The position numbers were made by a program, and so were the translations under genes. From positions 305,638 through 369,637 of the forward strand of contig JAUIDB010000001.1 of NCBI GenBank assembly GCA_030429235.1: 64,000 bases of DNA, written 5' to 3'. Position 1 is the first letter of the stretch. Each line of letters opens with the position of its first letter. The DNA comes from Thermoanaerobaculia bacterium. Its GTDB lineage: Bacteria; Acidobacteriota; Thermoanaerobaculia; Multivoradales; JAIOJS01. Shown here in pieces: positions 1 through 8,680 of this stretch. The notes under the pieces were generated by a model. That model did no database searches. It was not told where the DNA came from and saw nothing but the letters and a program-made list of their open reading frames with translations.

Positions 1-416
1 CCGCCGGAACCCTGGCCCGCGGCCTCCAGCAGGTGGGGCAGGGCCGCGCGCACCGTGCGGGTCATCCCCACGTAGTTGATCCCGATGGTGGTCTCCACGT
101 GCTCGGCGGGCTGCTCTTCGACCAGGCCGTAGCGACCCAGACCGGCGTTGGCTACGACGACCTGGAGCCCGCCGAAGGTCTCGACGGTGCGCTCGACAGC
201 AGTCTGCACGGCGGTCTCGTCGCGGACATCGGCCGCCACCACCAGGGCCTCGCTGCCGGTGGCGGCGATCTCCTCCGCCAGGTCGGTGAGAGCTGATTCG
301 GTCCGAGCGAGCAGCGCCACCCGGGCCTGGCGGGCGGCGAGTTCGAGGGCGATCGAGCGGCCGATGCCCGAGGAGGCGCCGGTGACGAGACAGGGAGTTC
401 CGGGCTGGATCTTCAT
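1..416 (-). CDS. Short-chain dehydrogenase/reductase, N-terminal part
   Basis: The first 138 residues of an SDR-family NAD(P)-dependent oxidoreductase; the 3' end runs off the window. The Rossmann motif TGASSGIG is at residues 12-19 and the structural NAG motif is near residue 90. The catalytic Tyr-x-x-x-Lys lies outside the window, so activity and substrate cannot be judged. It is the last gene of a minus-strand run with the D-threonine-aldolase-like gene upstream, 31 bp away, so the two may be co-transcribed. Confidence 0.9.
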   Translation of the reverse strand, partial: MKIQPGTPCLVTGASSGIGRSIALELAARQARVALLARTESALTDLAEEIAATGSEALVVAADVRDETAVQTAVERTVETFGGLQVVVANAGLGRYGLVEEQPAEHVETTIGINYVGMTRTVRAALPHLLEAAGQGSG

Positions 417-447
417 GTCGGGAAGCTACCCGTGCCTGCGGGCGCCG

Positions 448-1581
448 TCAACCCGAACCCGGTCCGGTCCAGGTCGGGCCGCGCCGTCGGTGGATGGTCC
501 AGCTGTCGACGATCCGATCGCCCCGGACCACCAGAAACTCGTCCCAGCAGGCCACCGTCAGACAGCTGTGGTTGGGCAGGATGCGCAGCGGGGTGCCCAC
601 CGGGCAGGGCCGGGACAGGAACCCGTGTTCCTGCGACAGGGCCGTGAGCCGGAGGTCGGGATCGAGTCTGGCCGCATCGTAGTCGGCGAAGACCTCGCCG
701 AAGGCAGGCCCCGCACGCCAGCCCGGTCCCGGATCCTTGGACAGGGCGAGGGCACCGGCATCGCAGACGGCGTGCGCCGAGCTCGACGAGATCACGCTGC
801 TGACCACCGTCACCGCGCACTCCGCCGTGGTGCAACTGCCGAGCGCGACCTGGGTGAAGTCGTAGAGCGCGTAGTTTCCCGGTCGGGCCTCGTCGATGCC
901 GTCGAGATCCTCGACCACGCTCATCCCCGGGGTCGATCCGAGGGACAGGGCCGGCACCTCGAGACCTTGCTGTCGCAGACGGCGGGCGGCGTCGAGGAGT
1001 TGGTCGCGTCCCTGGTTGGCGGCGGCCAGGATCTGCTCGCGTCCCGGCGTGTGGTAGGTCTGTCCTTCGTGGGTCAACAGCCCCTCGAAGCGCAGGGTGG
1101 CGTGCGAGGAGAGACGCCGTGCCAACTCGACGAGCAAGGGATCGGTCGCCTCGAGCCCCGAACGGTGGTAGCCCGGGTCGACCTCGAGCCAGACCCGGAA
1201 CGGGACACCCCGCGCCGCCAGCGCCTCGAGCCCCGCCGTCGAATCGACCACCAACTGCAGGGAGCCCCGACCAGCCAGGGTTTCGATCTCGTCCATCCGG
1301 GGTGGGATCACCGGGAAGGCCCAGGTGAGGTCGTCGATCCCGGCCTCCTGCAGGACGGCGGCCTCCTCCAGGGTAGCCACCGTCAGGCCCTCGGCGCCGG
1401 CCGCCAACTGCAGTCGCGCGATCTCGACGCACTTGTGGGTCTTGAAGTGGGGTCGCAGCCGCACGCCGAGCTTCCGGCAGCGGGCCGCCATCCGCTCCAG
1501 GTTGCGCTCGAGCCGGTCGAGGTCAAGGACCAGACAGGGGGTCGGGAGGTCGGCCAGGCGTTCGGGGAGCATCCTCCCCAT
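448..1581 (-). CDS. D-threonine aldolase / D-serine dehydratase-like PLP enzyme
   Basis: A 377-residue fold-type III PLP enzyme of the DSD1/D-threonine aldolase family. The N-terminal alanine-racemase-like barrel carries the PLP lysine in the motif PHFKTHK (about residues 44-50). The C-terminal domain has PNHSCLTV near residue 345, matching the His-x-Cys metal site of metal-activated members. Likely reactions are cleavage of a beta-hydroxy-D-amino acid or D-serine dehydration; the substrate cannot be told from sequence. A second Met at residue 4 is an alternative start. Confidence 0.85.
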   Translation of the reverse strand: MGRMLPERLADLPTPCLVLDLDRLERNLERMAARCRKLGVRLRPHFKTHKCVEIARLQLAAGAEGLTVATLEEAAVLQEAGIDDLTWAFPVIPPRMDEIETLAGRGSLQLVVDSTAGLEALAARGVPFRVWLEVDPGYHRSGLEATDPLLVELARRLSSHATLRFEGLLTHEGQTYHTPGREQILAAANQGRDQLLDAARRLRQQGLEVPALSLGSTPGMSVVEDLDGIDEARPGNYALYDFTQVALGSCTTAECAVTVVSSVISSSSAHAVCDAGALALSKDPGPGWRAGPAFGEVFADYDAARLDPDLRLTALSQEHGFLSRPCPVGTPLRILPNHSCLTVACWDEFLVVRGDRIVDSWTIHRRRGPTWTGPGSG

Positions 1582-1593
1582 CGTACGTCGTCG

Positions 1594-2334
1594 CTACTGA
1601 ATCGAGAACGACACCGTCAGCATGTAGTAGACCGGCACCGGCTCGCCGGCCTGGCGGGCCGGTTCGAACTTCCACTGCGCCACCGTGGAGACTGCCGATT
1701 CGGTGAGGCCATGGGGCAGCCCTTTGAGCACCTTGACGTCGGCGACGTCGCCCTCTTCGTTGACGATGGTCTGCAGAATGACCACCCCTTCGACCCGCGC
1801 GATGCGGGCGTCCTCCGAGTAGAGGGGCTGGGGAGCGTGGATCTTGATCGGCGCGCTGACGTCGCCCCCGACCTGCAGGGGGTCTCCATGGCCGAGTCCG
1901 GCGGGAGCCTCTGGCACGCTGAACACCAGGTCGCTGACGGGCAGGTCGAGGTCCGGAGCCTCGATCAAGGTCTCACGCTCGATCGGTTCGGGCTCGTCGG
2001 GGGTGGGGTCGGGGACCGGGATCTTCTTCTTTTTCTTCTCCGGAATCTCCTGCACCTGCTGCTGCTTGGGAGGCGGCGGCTTGAAACGGACCTGCTGGAC
2101 CACGAAGACCTTCTGGTCGCCGGTGGCGACGTGCTGCGGGGCTCTGGACTTGGGCAAGGTCACCACCAGCAGGATCAGGTGGGCCACCACGGCCACGATC
2201 ACCGCTCGCTTGAAGGTGCGATCGTCGTTGGCGTGTAGGCGCTCCAGCTCCTGGTAGGCCGGATCCAGCGGGTTGAAACCGCCAAAGCGTTGCGCACGCG
2301 TTCCGAGTTCGACTCTGGGTTGTTGGTTGTCCAT
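1594..2334 (-). CDS. TonB-family energy transducer
   Basis: A 246-residue protein with TonB architecture. A basic cytoplasmic segment precedes a transmembrane helix at about residues 43-61. A periplasmic linker rich in Pro, Lys and Glu (about 75-125) follows, then a C-terminal TonB domain (about 165-246) with the usual VEG-VVLQ-type start and a WKFEPA-like motif near the end. It would pass proton-motive force from ExbB/ExbD to outer-membrane receptors. No exbB or exbD is adjacent. It is divergent from the secreted-protein gene at 2567. Confidence 0.88.
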   Translation of the reverse strand: MDNQQPRVELGTRAQRFGGFNPLDPAYQELERLHANDDRTFKRAVIVAVVAHLILLVVTLPKSRAPQHVATGDQKVFVVQQVRFKPPPPKQQQVQEIPEKKKKKIPVPDPTPDEPEPIERETLIEAPDLDLPVSDLVFSVPEAPAGLGHGDPLQVGGDVSAPIKIHAPQPLYSEDARIARVEGVVILQTIVNEEGDVADVKVLKGLPHGLTESAVSTVAQWKFEPARQAGEPVPVYYMLTVSFSIQ

Positions 2335-2566
2335 TGGATTCTGTCTTCCCCCGTCAGGGGGGTGTACGCACCGGCGCAGGGCCGAGTTTCCTCATCCCTC
2401 TCAACAAGGTGGACCCGCTCTGGTATTTCAGCTCGTCGCTCCCTCCCCGGGGCGAGTCCGGCCTGGCGTCGAGGATCCTGGCTCGCCGGTGCTTCGGTGG
2501 CGGCTGCGGCAGGAGGCGGAGATCTTGTCGCCGCAAGCGCTAGACTATCACCGAAATGGAGCTTCG

Positions 2567-3442
2567 ATGACCGTCACTCTGACCACGCTGCTCGGCCTCG
2601 GCGCCCTTCTCGGCACCCCGTCCGGACCGGCGGTGAGCTCGCCGCCCTGGAAGGCGGTCGAGCTCGAGGCCTCGAAGCTCGGAATGAAGGCGCGGTCGTC
2701 GATCCAGGTCGAACCGTTGTCGGCCGCGGCGCGGAGCGAACTGATCGAGGTCGAGAGCCATCGCGAAACCCCGGCGGGCCCCTCCGGGCTGCTGTTGACC
2801 GAAGAGACTCGATTTGCCGGACGGGATTCCCAGACCCGCATCTGGTTCGATGGTCGCGACGGCACCAGCCAGCAGCGCGAGGTCCTGGAGACGGGCAAGC
2901 GGGAACGGCGCAAGGTCAATCGATTCACCGACACCGGGGTGTTCACCCTGCGGGTGTATCCCACCCGCGAACAGAGTGGCCAGGCCCCCAGCTCGTGGAC
3001 CGACCGCAGTGAAACCTTCTACCCCTTCGCTGAGCTGGGTCGTCCAGACGCCACCCGGCCGGTGATCGAGCCCGGAGCCTTGATCTATCTGGTCGCGGCC
3101 GGAACCCTGCGCCGGGTAGGGGAGAGCGAGGTGTTCTACGCCTTCTCGGACAAGCGCATCCTGCCGGTCGAGGCGCGGGTGGTGCGCAACACCTGGGTGG
3201 GAGCGGAGTACGACCTGGTCACGCACGGCAAGAGCCGTCGCATCGAGAACCCGCAGCATCCGGCCCTCGAAATCAGACTCTCGCCGAGCGGGGTCGATGA
3301 CGACGATATGAAGATTCTCGGACTCCAGGGTGAGGTGACTCTGCTGGTCGACCCGGAGTTGCGCATCCCCCTCGAGGTCTCGGGTCGCGTCAAGTTCCTC
3401 GGCCGGGTGACCATCCGCCTGCAGAAGGCCGTCGTCGACTAG
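2567..3442 (+). CDS. Secreted protein of unknown function
   Basis: A 291-residue protein with a short hydrophobic N-terminus typical of an export signal, followed by a beta-rich domain without recognised motifs. The ATG at 2567 was chosen because the signal begins there; codons further upstream lie in the divergent intergenic region shared with the TonB gene. A periplasmic or outer-membrane-associated role is inferred only from the signal. I do not recognise the family. Confidence 0.75.
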   Translation: MTVTLTTLLGLGALLGTPSGPAVSSPPWKAVELEASKLGMKARSSIQVEPLSAAARSELIEVESHRETPAGPSGLLLTEETRFAGRDSQTRIWFDGRDGTSQQREVLETGKRERRKVNRFTDTGVFTLRVYPTREQSGQAPSSWTDRSETFYPFAELGRPDATRPVIEPGALIYLVAAGTLRRVGESEVFYAFSDKRILPVEARVVRNTWVGAEYDLVTHGKSRRIENPQHPALEIRLSPSGVDDDDMKILGLQGEVTLLVDPELRIPLEVSGRVKFLGRVTIRLQKAVVD

Positions 3443-3463
3443 GCCGGACGCCACCCACCCATC

Positions 3464-3472
3464 TGGTACAAT
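3464..3472 (+). promoter_or_regulatory. Extended -10 promoter candidate upstream of panB
   Basis: TGGTACAAT is a close match to an extended -10 element (TGn plus TATAAT-like). No clear -35 is seen. Transcription would start just before the first hairpin of the structured leader at 3480 and continue into panBCD. Confidence 0.4.
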
Positions 3473-3479
3473 GGGCGCG

Positions 3480-3624
3480 CCCTCGTTGTCGAGGGTCCCG
3501 CTTGGATCCCACCAGAGGTGATCGTCACTGCGACGCCTCGGGACCGAGACGAACAATTCTAAGCGAAGCGACGGTTCCCGTCGTGGGTCGGAAACCGCCC
3601 GGTGCGGCGCGAGGTGCCTCGCGC
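3480..3624 (+). ncRNA. Candidate structured leader RNA or small RNA upstream of panBCD
   Basis: A gene-free stretch holding five perfect or near-perfect hairpins in 145 nt: CCCTCG-TTGT-CGAGGG (3480-3495), GTGATCGTCAC (3518-3528), CTCGG-GA-CCGAG (3537-3548), CGACGG-TTC-CCGTCG (3569-3583) and GCGCGAGG-TG-CCTCGCGC (3607-3624). A promoter-like -10 box precedes it and panB starts 85 nt after it. It does not match 4.5S RNA, tmRNA, RNase P or a riboswitch I know. It may be a leader of the pan operon or an independent RNA. Confidence 0.4.
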
Positions 3625-3708
3625 GAGCTGGGTCCGGACGATCCCCGCCGCTCGTCTCACTCTCCTTGCGGTCGAGTCCGAAACCAGGATGCCCGAAAGG
3701 AGACGAGC

Positions 3709-4572
3709 ATGAGCGAACGACAATCCCCGAGACGCCCTCGCAAGATCACGGTCCCCTGGGTGGCGGAGGCTCCGGCACGGAGCGACAAGCTGGTCATGGC
3801 CACTGCCTACGACTTCTCGCAGGCACGCCAGGTCGAGGCGGCTGGCGTCGACCTGGTGCTGGTGGGGGACTCTCTGGCCATGGTGGTCCTCGGCCACGAC
3901 GACACCCTGTCGGTCACGGTCGACGAGATGCTGCACCATGTCAAGGCGGTGCGGCGGGGGCTCGATCACGCGTTGCTGGTGGCCGACATGCCCTTCGGGT
4001 CGTTCCACGGCCGTCCCCACACGGCGGTGGCGGAGGCGATCCGCTTCGTCAAGGAGGGCGGCGCCCAGGCGGTCAAGATCGAGGGGCGGCGACCGGAGCT
4101 GATCCAGGCGATCGGCGCGGCCGAGATTCCGGTGATGGCGCACCTCGGTTTGACGCCGCAGTCGATCCATCGGTTCGGCGGCTTCAAGGTGCAGGGGCGC
4201 GGCGACGAGGCCGCCCGAGCTCTGGTCGAGGCCGCGCGCGAGGTCGAAGCGGCGGGAGCCTTCGCCCTGGTCCTCGAGTGCGTGCCCAGCCAGTTGGCGG
4301 CGGAAGTGACCGCGGCAGTGTCGATCCCCACCATCGGCATCGGGGCCGGTCCAGAGTGCGACGGGCAGGTGCTGGTCTACCACGACCTGCTGGGACTCGA
4401 AGAACGGATCGCGCCGCGCTTCGTGCGGCGGTACGCCGAGCTGGGCCTGGCGGGTCGCGAGGCGATCGCCGCCTGGGCCGAAGATGTCCGCCGGGGCCGG
4501 TTCCCCACGGCGGAGGAGTCGTACGCCGATCCCAGCCGGTCCGAGGAGAGCGTGGGTCGGCTGTATGGTTGA
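3709..4572 (+). CDS. panB: 3-methyl-2-oxobutanoate hydroxymethyltransferase
   Basis: A 287-residue ketopantoate hydroxymethyltransferase (EC 2.1.2.11), the first committed step of pantothenate and CoA synthesis. It transfers a hydroxymethyl group from methylene-tetrahydrofolate to 2-oxoisovalerate. Seen: the metal-binding VGDSLAMVVLG segment, DMPFGS, VKIEG, and LECVPS with the catalytic Glu. The ATG at 3709 is preceded by GAAAGGAG. The stop overlaps the panC start by 8 bp, indicating a translationally coupled panB-panC-panD operon. Confidence 0.97.
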   Translation: MSERQSPRRPRKITVPWVAEAPARSDKLVMATAYDFSQARQVEAAGVDLVLVGDSLAMVVLGHDDTLSVTVDEMLHHVKAVRRGLDHALLVADMPFGSFHGRPHTAVAEAIRFVKEGGAQAVKIEGRRPELIQAIGAAEIPVMAHLGLTPQSIHRFGGFKVQGRGDEAARALVEAAREVEAAGAFALVLECVPSQLAAEVTAAVSIPTIGIGAGPECDGQVLVYHDLLGLEERIAPRFVRRYAELGLAGREAIAAWAEDVRRGRFPTAEESYADPSRSEESVGRLYG

Positions 4573-5527
4573 GTTCGAGGTCGAGTCGGACGCTCCGACG
4601 GCGAGCCTGCCGACGGTGGTCGACGCGGCGGCGCTGCGTCAGGCCGTGGCGGAGTTGCGACGGGGAGGCCAGCGCATCGGCTTCGTGCCGACGATGGGCG
4701 CGCTGCACGCGGGGCACCTTTCGCTCGTCGAACTGGCTCGCCAGCACGCCGACCGGGTGGTGGTGTCGATCTTCGTCAATCCGACCCAGTTCGGCCCCGA
4801 TGAGGACCTCGATCGGTACCCCCGGACGCCAGAAGCCGACGCGGCCTTGCTCGCCGGCGCCGGCTGCGATCTGCTCTTTCTCCCCGCTCCCGAGGTCCTC
4901 TATCCCAACCCGGAAGTCGCCGACCGCGCGGCGGTCGAACCGGGTAGCGCTGCCCGAGGGCTCGAAGGCGCTCGCCGACCCGGACACTTTCGGGGGGTAG
5001 CGACCGTGGTCTGCCAGCTCTTCCACCTGGTGACCCCCGAGGTCGCAGTCTTCGGCCGCAAGGACGCTCAACAGCTGGCGGTGATCGAGCAGTTGGTGCG
5101 CGACCTGCACCTGCCGGTCGAGATCGTGGCGGGCGAGACGGTCCGTGAAGCCGACGGGCTGGCCCTCTCCTCGCGCAACCGTTACCTGGCTCCGAGCGAG
5201 CGCCAGGCCGCCACCGTCCTGTCCCGCGCCCTGGTCGCGGCGCGACGCGCCATCCGCGACGGCGAGACCTCGGCGGCCCGGGTGCGCCGGCTGCTCGAAA
5301 GGACGATCGCCGCCGAACCGCGGGTTCGTCTCGACTACGCCGAGGTGGTGGATGCCGACAGCTTTTCCCCGGTCGACGAGATCCACGATCGCGTCGTCCT
5401 TCCGCTCGCCGCCTTTCTCGGCGAGACCCGCTTGATCGACAACTTCGCTCTCGATCCCCAGGCCCTGCGGGCCGAGGCCTCGGGAGCTCTTTCGCCGACC
5501 GAAAAGGAGATCCCATGCAGCGCATGA
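4565..5527 (+). CDS. panC: Pantothenate synthetase
   Basis: A 320-residue pantoate-beta-alanine ligase (EC 6.3.2.1) that joins pantoate from the PanB branch to beta-alanine from PanD through a pantoyl-adenylate. Seen: the PTMGALHAGH nucleotidyl-transferase motif near residue 41, NPTQFGP, FGRKDAQQ and LSSRN. It overlaps panB at the start and panD by 13 bp at the end. It is longer than many PanC proteins because of a short N-terminal extension before the core. Confidence 0.97.
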   Translation: MVEFEVESDAPTASLPTVVDAAALRQAVAELRRGGQRIGFVPTMGALHAGHLSLVELARQHADRVVVSIFVNPTQFGPDEDLDRYPRTPEADAALLAGAGCDLLFLPAPEVLYPNPEVADRAAVEPGSAARGLEGARRPGHFRGVATVVCQLFHLVTPEVAVFGRKDAQQLAVIEQLVRDLHLPVEIVAGETVREADGLALSSRNRYLAPSERQAATVLSRALVAARRAIRDGETSAARVRRLLERTIAAEPRVRLDYAEVVDADSFSPVDEIHDRVVLPLAAFLGETRLIDNFALDPQALRAEASGALSPTEKEIPCSA

Positions 5528-5889
5528 TGATGAAGTCCAAGCTCCACCGTGCCACCGTGACCGGAGCCGACCTCGAGTACGAGGGTTCTGTGACCCTCGA
5601 CCCGCACCTGATGGAGGCTGCCGAGATCCTGCACAACGAGCGCGTCGAGATCTACGACGTGACCAACGGCAATCGGTTCGCCACCTACGCCATCCCCGGC
5701 CGCCCCGGCGCCGGCGAGGTCGTACTGAACGGCGCCGCCGCCCATCAGGTCACACCCGGCGACCTGGTGATCCTCTGTACCTACGGGTACTACGACGACG
5801 TGGCGGCCCGCAACCACACCCCGACCGTGGTGTTCGTGGACGAGCACAACCGACCGGCCGAGCGCCGCGGCGAGAAGCTCCCCGCCTGA
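5515..5889 (+). CDS. panD: Aspartate 1-decarboxylase proenzyme
   Basis: A 124-residue PanD (EC 4.1.1.11) making beta-alanine from aspartate. The self-cleavage site Gly24-Ser25, which yields the pyruvoyl cofactor, is present in YEGSVT at the canonical positions. Tyr58-type and Thr57-type active-site surroundings fall in the expected region. The start overlaps the end of panC, making it the third gene of the operon, and a GC-rich hairpin follows. Confidence 0.97.
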   Translation: MQRMMMKSKLHRATVTGADLEYEGSVTLDPHLMEAAEILHNERVEIYDVTNGNRFATYAIPGRPGAGEVVLNGAAAHQVTPGDLVILCTYGYYDDVAARNHTPTVVFVDEHNRPAERRGEKLPA

Positions 5890-5901
5890 CTTCCCTCCAA
5901 G

Positions 5902-5922
5902 CGCCCCCGCGGCAGCGGGGGC
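5902..5922 (+). terminator. GC-rich hairpin after panD
   Basis: A perfect 8-9 bp stem CGCCCCCGC / GCGGGGGCG with a short GGCA loop, 12 bp after the panD stop. There is no T-tract, so it may work as an RNA end-stabilising structure or a weak terminator for panBCD. Confidence 0.55.
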
Positions 5923-5931
5923 GTGCTAACT

Positions 5932-5993
5932 GAAGGTGGAGATCTCTCTGCTCGGTGAGGTCTGGCTCACCAAGCAGAGAGGTCTCCACTTTC
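5932..5993 (-). terminator. 28-bp inverted repeat overlapping the 3' end of the FG-GAP gene
   Basis: Two 28-nt arms (5932-5959 and 5966-5993) pair at 27 of 28 positions, counting two G-T pairs, around a 6-nt loop. On the minus strand the first arm encodes the last residues ESGDLSAW and the stop codon of the FG-GAP protein. It sits between convergent panD and that gene, so it can act as a bidirectional terminator. The overlap with coding sequence is unusual. Confidence 0.6.
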
Positions 5994-7301
5994 AAATCCG
6001 TCCAAGAAGATCGCCGAGGTATAGAAGTACACCGCCCCTGGACCCGGGATCGTGCCCTCCTCGGGGGAGCCCACCACCAGGGTGCTGTGCCGATAGGCCA
6101 CCGCGGCGCCGAACTGCTTCTCGTTGGCGACATCCGACGCCTGAAGAGTGCCGCCGGCACTCCATACCCCGAGCTCATCGCGATCGAACAGGTACACCGT
6201 GCCCGAGTCCTGGCCGCCGGTGTCGTCCTTCGGGGCGCCCACCGCCACCTGCAGACCGTCGATCGCCACCGCCTTGCCGAAGTCGTCGGCACCTGCGACC
6301 GGTAGGGGGTGCAGCCCGCTCACGTCCTGGATGAGGATGCGGCCGTCGCCATTGGCGCTGGCGTGGGGCGCCCCGTACACCTCGATGTACTCGTTGAAGT
6401 ACTTGGTGACCGCCACGGAATCTCCGAAGACCTCACCGCCGACGGGCGGGCTGGCGTCGCGGCTGGCCGGTACCCAGCTGGTGACGATCTGTCCGCGGCC
6501 GAAGTGGCACGCCGAGCCGGCGTTGTTCGCGGTCTGGTCGTCCTGGGGCGCTCCGGCGAGCAGGCTGTCACCACGGACCGCGATCGCGTTCCCCAGGTTG
6601 CCGCCCTGGTTGTCGCACTCATCCGGATCCGGCGCGGCTTCAGGCTCGAACAGGAGCGGGACGTCCCAGACCAGGTCCGACACCCGCCGCAGTAGGTACA
6701 CCGTGCCGCGGGCACTGGCCCCGAAGGGGGCACCGACCCCCAGTACGGTCTGCTCGGGGTTCATCCCCTCGTCGGGGATCGAGATCCCCAGGTCGACGGC
6801 GGTGCCAAATGCATCGGCTGCCACCGAGACGGCGGTCGGAAGGAACTTCTGGGTCTCTTCCCACTGGCTGGTCGTGCCATTCCACTCGAAGAGGTAGACG
6901 GCGCCGGCGTCGTTGCCGACATCGTCGTCCCAACGGGCGCCGACGGCGATCAGATCACGCTCCACCGAGACGTCGAAACCAAACTCGTCGAAGTCGTCGG
7001 GCAGGCTCGCGGTGAGCTTCTGGGTCTCGCTCCAGCTGCCGTTGGCGTAGCGAAAGACGTAGGCGGCACCAGCGTTGGTGCCCTCCTCGTCGTCGCCGGG
7101 AGCGCCGATCACCGCCCATGGGCCCCAGACGTCGACGGCCGCTCCGAAACGATCGAAGTTGTCGGGGTCCGAAGCCGCGACCCGTTGCTCGGGACCGGGT
7201 GGTTGGGAAAGGACCGCTGTAGCGAGTAGGAGGCTGGCCAGCGTCCATTGGACGCAGCACCGCCACCGGTACCCAGGGAGCCTGCCGGAACGTCTGATCA
7301 T
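5967..7301 (-). CDS. Secreted FG-GAP repeat protein with C-terminal GDLSAW tag
   Basis: A 444-residue exported protein. A signal peptide with a hydrophobic core covers about residues 15-32. About seven beta-propeller-type blades follow, each with motifs such as GAAVDVWGPWAVIGAPGDDE and GTVYLFDRD, characteristic of FG-GAP/integrin-alpha-like propellers. The C-terminus is FLDGFESGDLSAW, a tag also seen on the unrelated protein ending at 44908. The ATG at 7301 gives a clean signal peptide. Probably a cell-surface or secreted protein; its ligand is unknown. Confidence 0.85.
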   Translation of the reverse strand: MIRRSGRLPGYRWRCCVQWTLASLLLATAVLSQPPGPEQRVAASDPDNFDRFGAAVDVWGPWAVIGAPGDDEEGTNAGAAYVFRYANGSWSETQKLTASLPDDFDEFGFDVSVERDLIAVGARWDDDVGNDAGAVYLFEWNGTTSQWEETQKFLPTAVSVAADAFGTAVDLGISIPDEGMNPEQTVLGVGAPFGASARGTVYLLRRVSDLVWDVPLLFEPEAAPDPDECDNQGGNLGNAIAVRGDSLLAGAPQDDQTANNAGSACHFGRGQIVTSWVPASRDASPPVGGEVFGDSVAVTKYFNEYIEVYGAPHASANGDGRILIQDVSGLHPLPVAGADDFGKAVAIDGLQVAVGAPKDDTGGQDSGTVYLFDRDELGVWSAGGTLQASDVANEKQFGAAVAYRHSTLVVGSPEEGTIPGPGAVYFYTSAIFLDGFESGDLSAW

Positions 7302-7427
7302 CGGATCCTCCTCTCGGGCAGCGTCGGTGCCGGGCCGGCGGTGCCACGCGTCGTGGGATCGGTCGAGGTGCGAGGAACCATCCTGCCATAGGCGCGAGAG
7401 ATTGTCGATTGACGATAGGATCCGGGC

Positions 7428-8099
7428 ATGAAGTCCTCTGCTTGCCTCCTCCGGCGAACCCTCTGGTGGGGACTCGCCGCCCTGGGGCTGGTCCTCCTGC
7501 TCTCGGCGCCCGTCCACTCTCAGGAAGCGAGCGTCCTCTTCGTGCTCGACCTCTCCGGCAGCATGTGGGGGCAGGTCGAGGGTGAACCGAAGATCGAGAT
7601 CGCTCGCCAGGCCCTGCGCGAGGTCGTGCACGACCTACCGGGGTACGTTGACCTCGGGGTCGCGGCCTACGGTCACCGTAGCAAGGAGGACTGCGACGAC
7701 ATCGAGGTCGTGGTGCCGCTCGGTAGCCAGACCGCAGAGGAGCTGGTGTCCACGGTCCACCGGCTCGAGCCCCGTGGCCAGACTCCCCTGTCGCGGGCGC
7801 TGCTGCTGGCGTTCGACGAGGTGGCGATGCGCCGGGGGTCGGTGCACGTCGTCCTCATCAGCGACGGCGAGGAGACCTGTGGCGGCGACCCCTGTCAATT
7901 GATGGGCGAGCTGCGTGCCGCCGGCAACCGGGTGCAGTACCACGTCATCGGATTCGACGTCACCGACGACCAGGGTGAGCAGTTGCGGTGCGTCGCCCGC
8001 GCCGGGCGCGGTGAGTACTACGCCGTGAGCGATCTCGACTCGCTGTCGCGAGCGCTCTCGACCGTTCGCCGCAAGGTCCTGGAAGCGCTGCCCGAGTAG
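7428..8099 (+). CDS. Secreted von Willebrand factor A domain protein
   Basis: A 223-residue VWA protein. An N-terminal signal peptide ends near Ser-Gln at about residue 31. The MIDAS motif DLSGSMWG follows at about 40-47, with the conserved Thr in RGQTPLSRAL and the Asp in LISDGEET completing the metal site. It contains a likely disulphide pair (DGEETCGGDPC). Periplasmic or secreted, and probably a protein-binding module. It is divergent from the FG-GAP gene across a 126-bp promoter region. Confidence 0.88.
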   Translation: MKSSACLLRRTLWWGLAALGLVLLLSAPVHSQEASVLFVLDLSGSMWGQVEGEPKIEIARQALREVVHDLPGYVDLGVAAYGHRSKEDCDDIEVVVPLGSQTAEELVSTVHRLEPRGQTPLSRALLLAFDEVAMRRGSVHVVLISDGEETCGGDPCQLMGELRAAGNRVQYHVIGFDVTDDQGEQLRCVARAGRGEYYAVSDLDSLSRALSTVRRKVLEALPE

Positions 8100-8107
8100 C
8101 CTGCCGG

Positions 8108-8629
8108 TCAGGGCACCGCACTGCCTTCGAAACGGAGGCGCGCATCCTCGAGCTCCAGCAGGTCGCCGAGTTCGAAGAGGTTGCGGTAGCCGTAGGCCCA
8201 CAGGGTAGCGAAGGTGGGCAGGTTGAGCGCCGCCGGAGGCAGCTTGGTGGGGAAGGGCTGCTCGTCGTTGGTGAAGTTGTTGTTGCAGTAGATGTAGATC
8301 GGTCGATCGGGGTCGCCGATCACCCGCTGCAGGCTCTCACTGGTGAGGTCAGAAAAGTTGAGGTGCACGGCGCCGGCCAGGTGCATCTGCTCGAAGGCGG
8401 CGGCGCTTCGGGTGTCGAGCAGGACCGCTTCGGGTCGCTTCGAGAGGACGAGGAAGTCCTCGATCGAGAGCAGTCTGCCCTCTCGCTCGGTCATCGCCTC
8501 GCCGGCCACTTCGAGGAACGCGGCGGCGTCGATGCTCGCTTGCGTAGGCGCCTGCGGCTGGGCGAACCCGTAGGAGGCTACCAGCAGCAGCGTCAGGGAG
8601 AGGGTGGTGGTCAGGGTGCGAGTGGACAT
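8108..8629 (-). CDS. Periplasmic rhodanese-like protein
   Basis: A 173-residue protein with a signal peptide (about 1-23, ending FAQ) and a single rhodanese domain. Seen: the LLDTRS motif near residue 70, GAVHLNF, and the candidate active-site Cys in IYIYCNNNFTN. Rhodaneses of this type move sulfane sulfur, but the loop after Cys is longer than the usual CxxGxR, so catalysis is uncertain. It ends 8 bp from the convergent VWA gene. Confidence 0.8.
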   Translation of the reverse strand: MSTRTLTTTLSLTLLLVASYGFAQPQAPTQASIDAAAFLEVAGEAMTEREGRLLSIEDFLVLSKRPEAVLLDTRSAAAFEQMHLAGAVHLNFSDLTSESLQRVIGDPDRPIYIYCNNNFTNDEQPFPTKLPPAALNLPTFATLWAYGYRNLFELGDLLELEDARLRFEGSAVP

Positions 8630-8680
8630 GGCGGCCTCCTTTGCAGGCTTTCATGAGCACAGCGCGTGCCAAGTGGAGAA

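Noticed and set aside
148..2238. A 696-codon plus-strand open frame
   Set aside because: It lies antisense to the aldolase-like and TonB genes, which have clear motifs; high GC opens shadow frames.
3480..3640. 6S RNA, tmRNA or RNase P RNA upstream of panB
   Set aside because: Diagnostic sequence elements of these RNAs are not present; kept only as an unnamed structured-RNA candidate.
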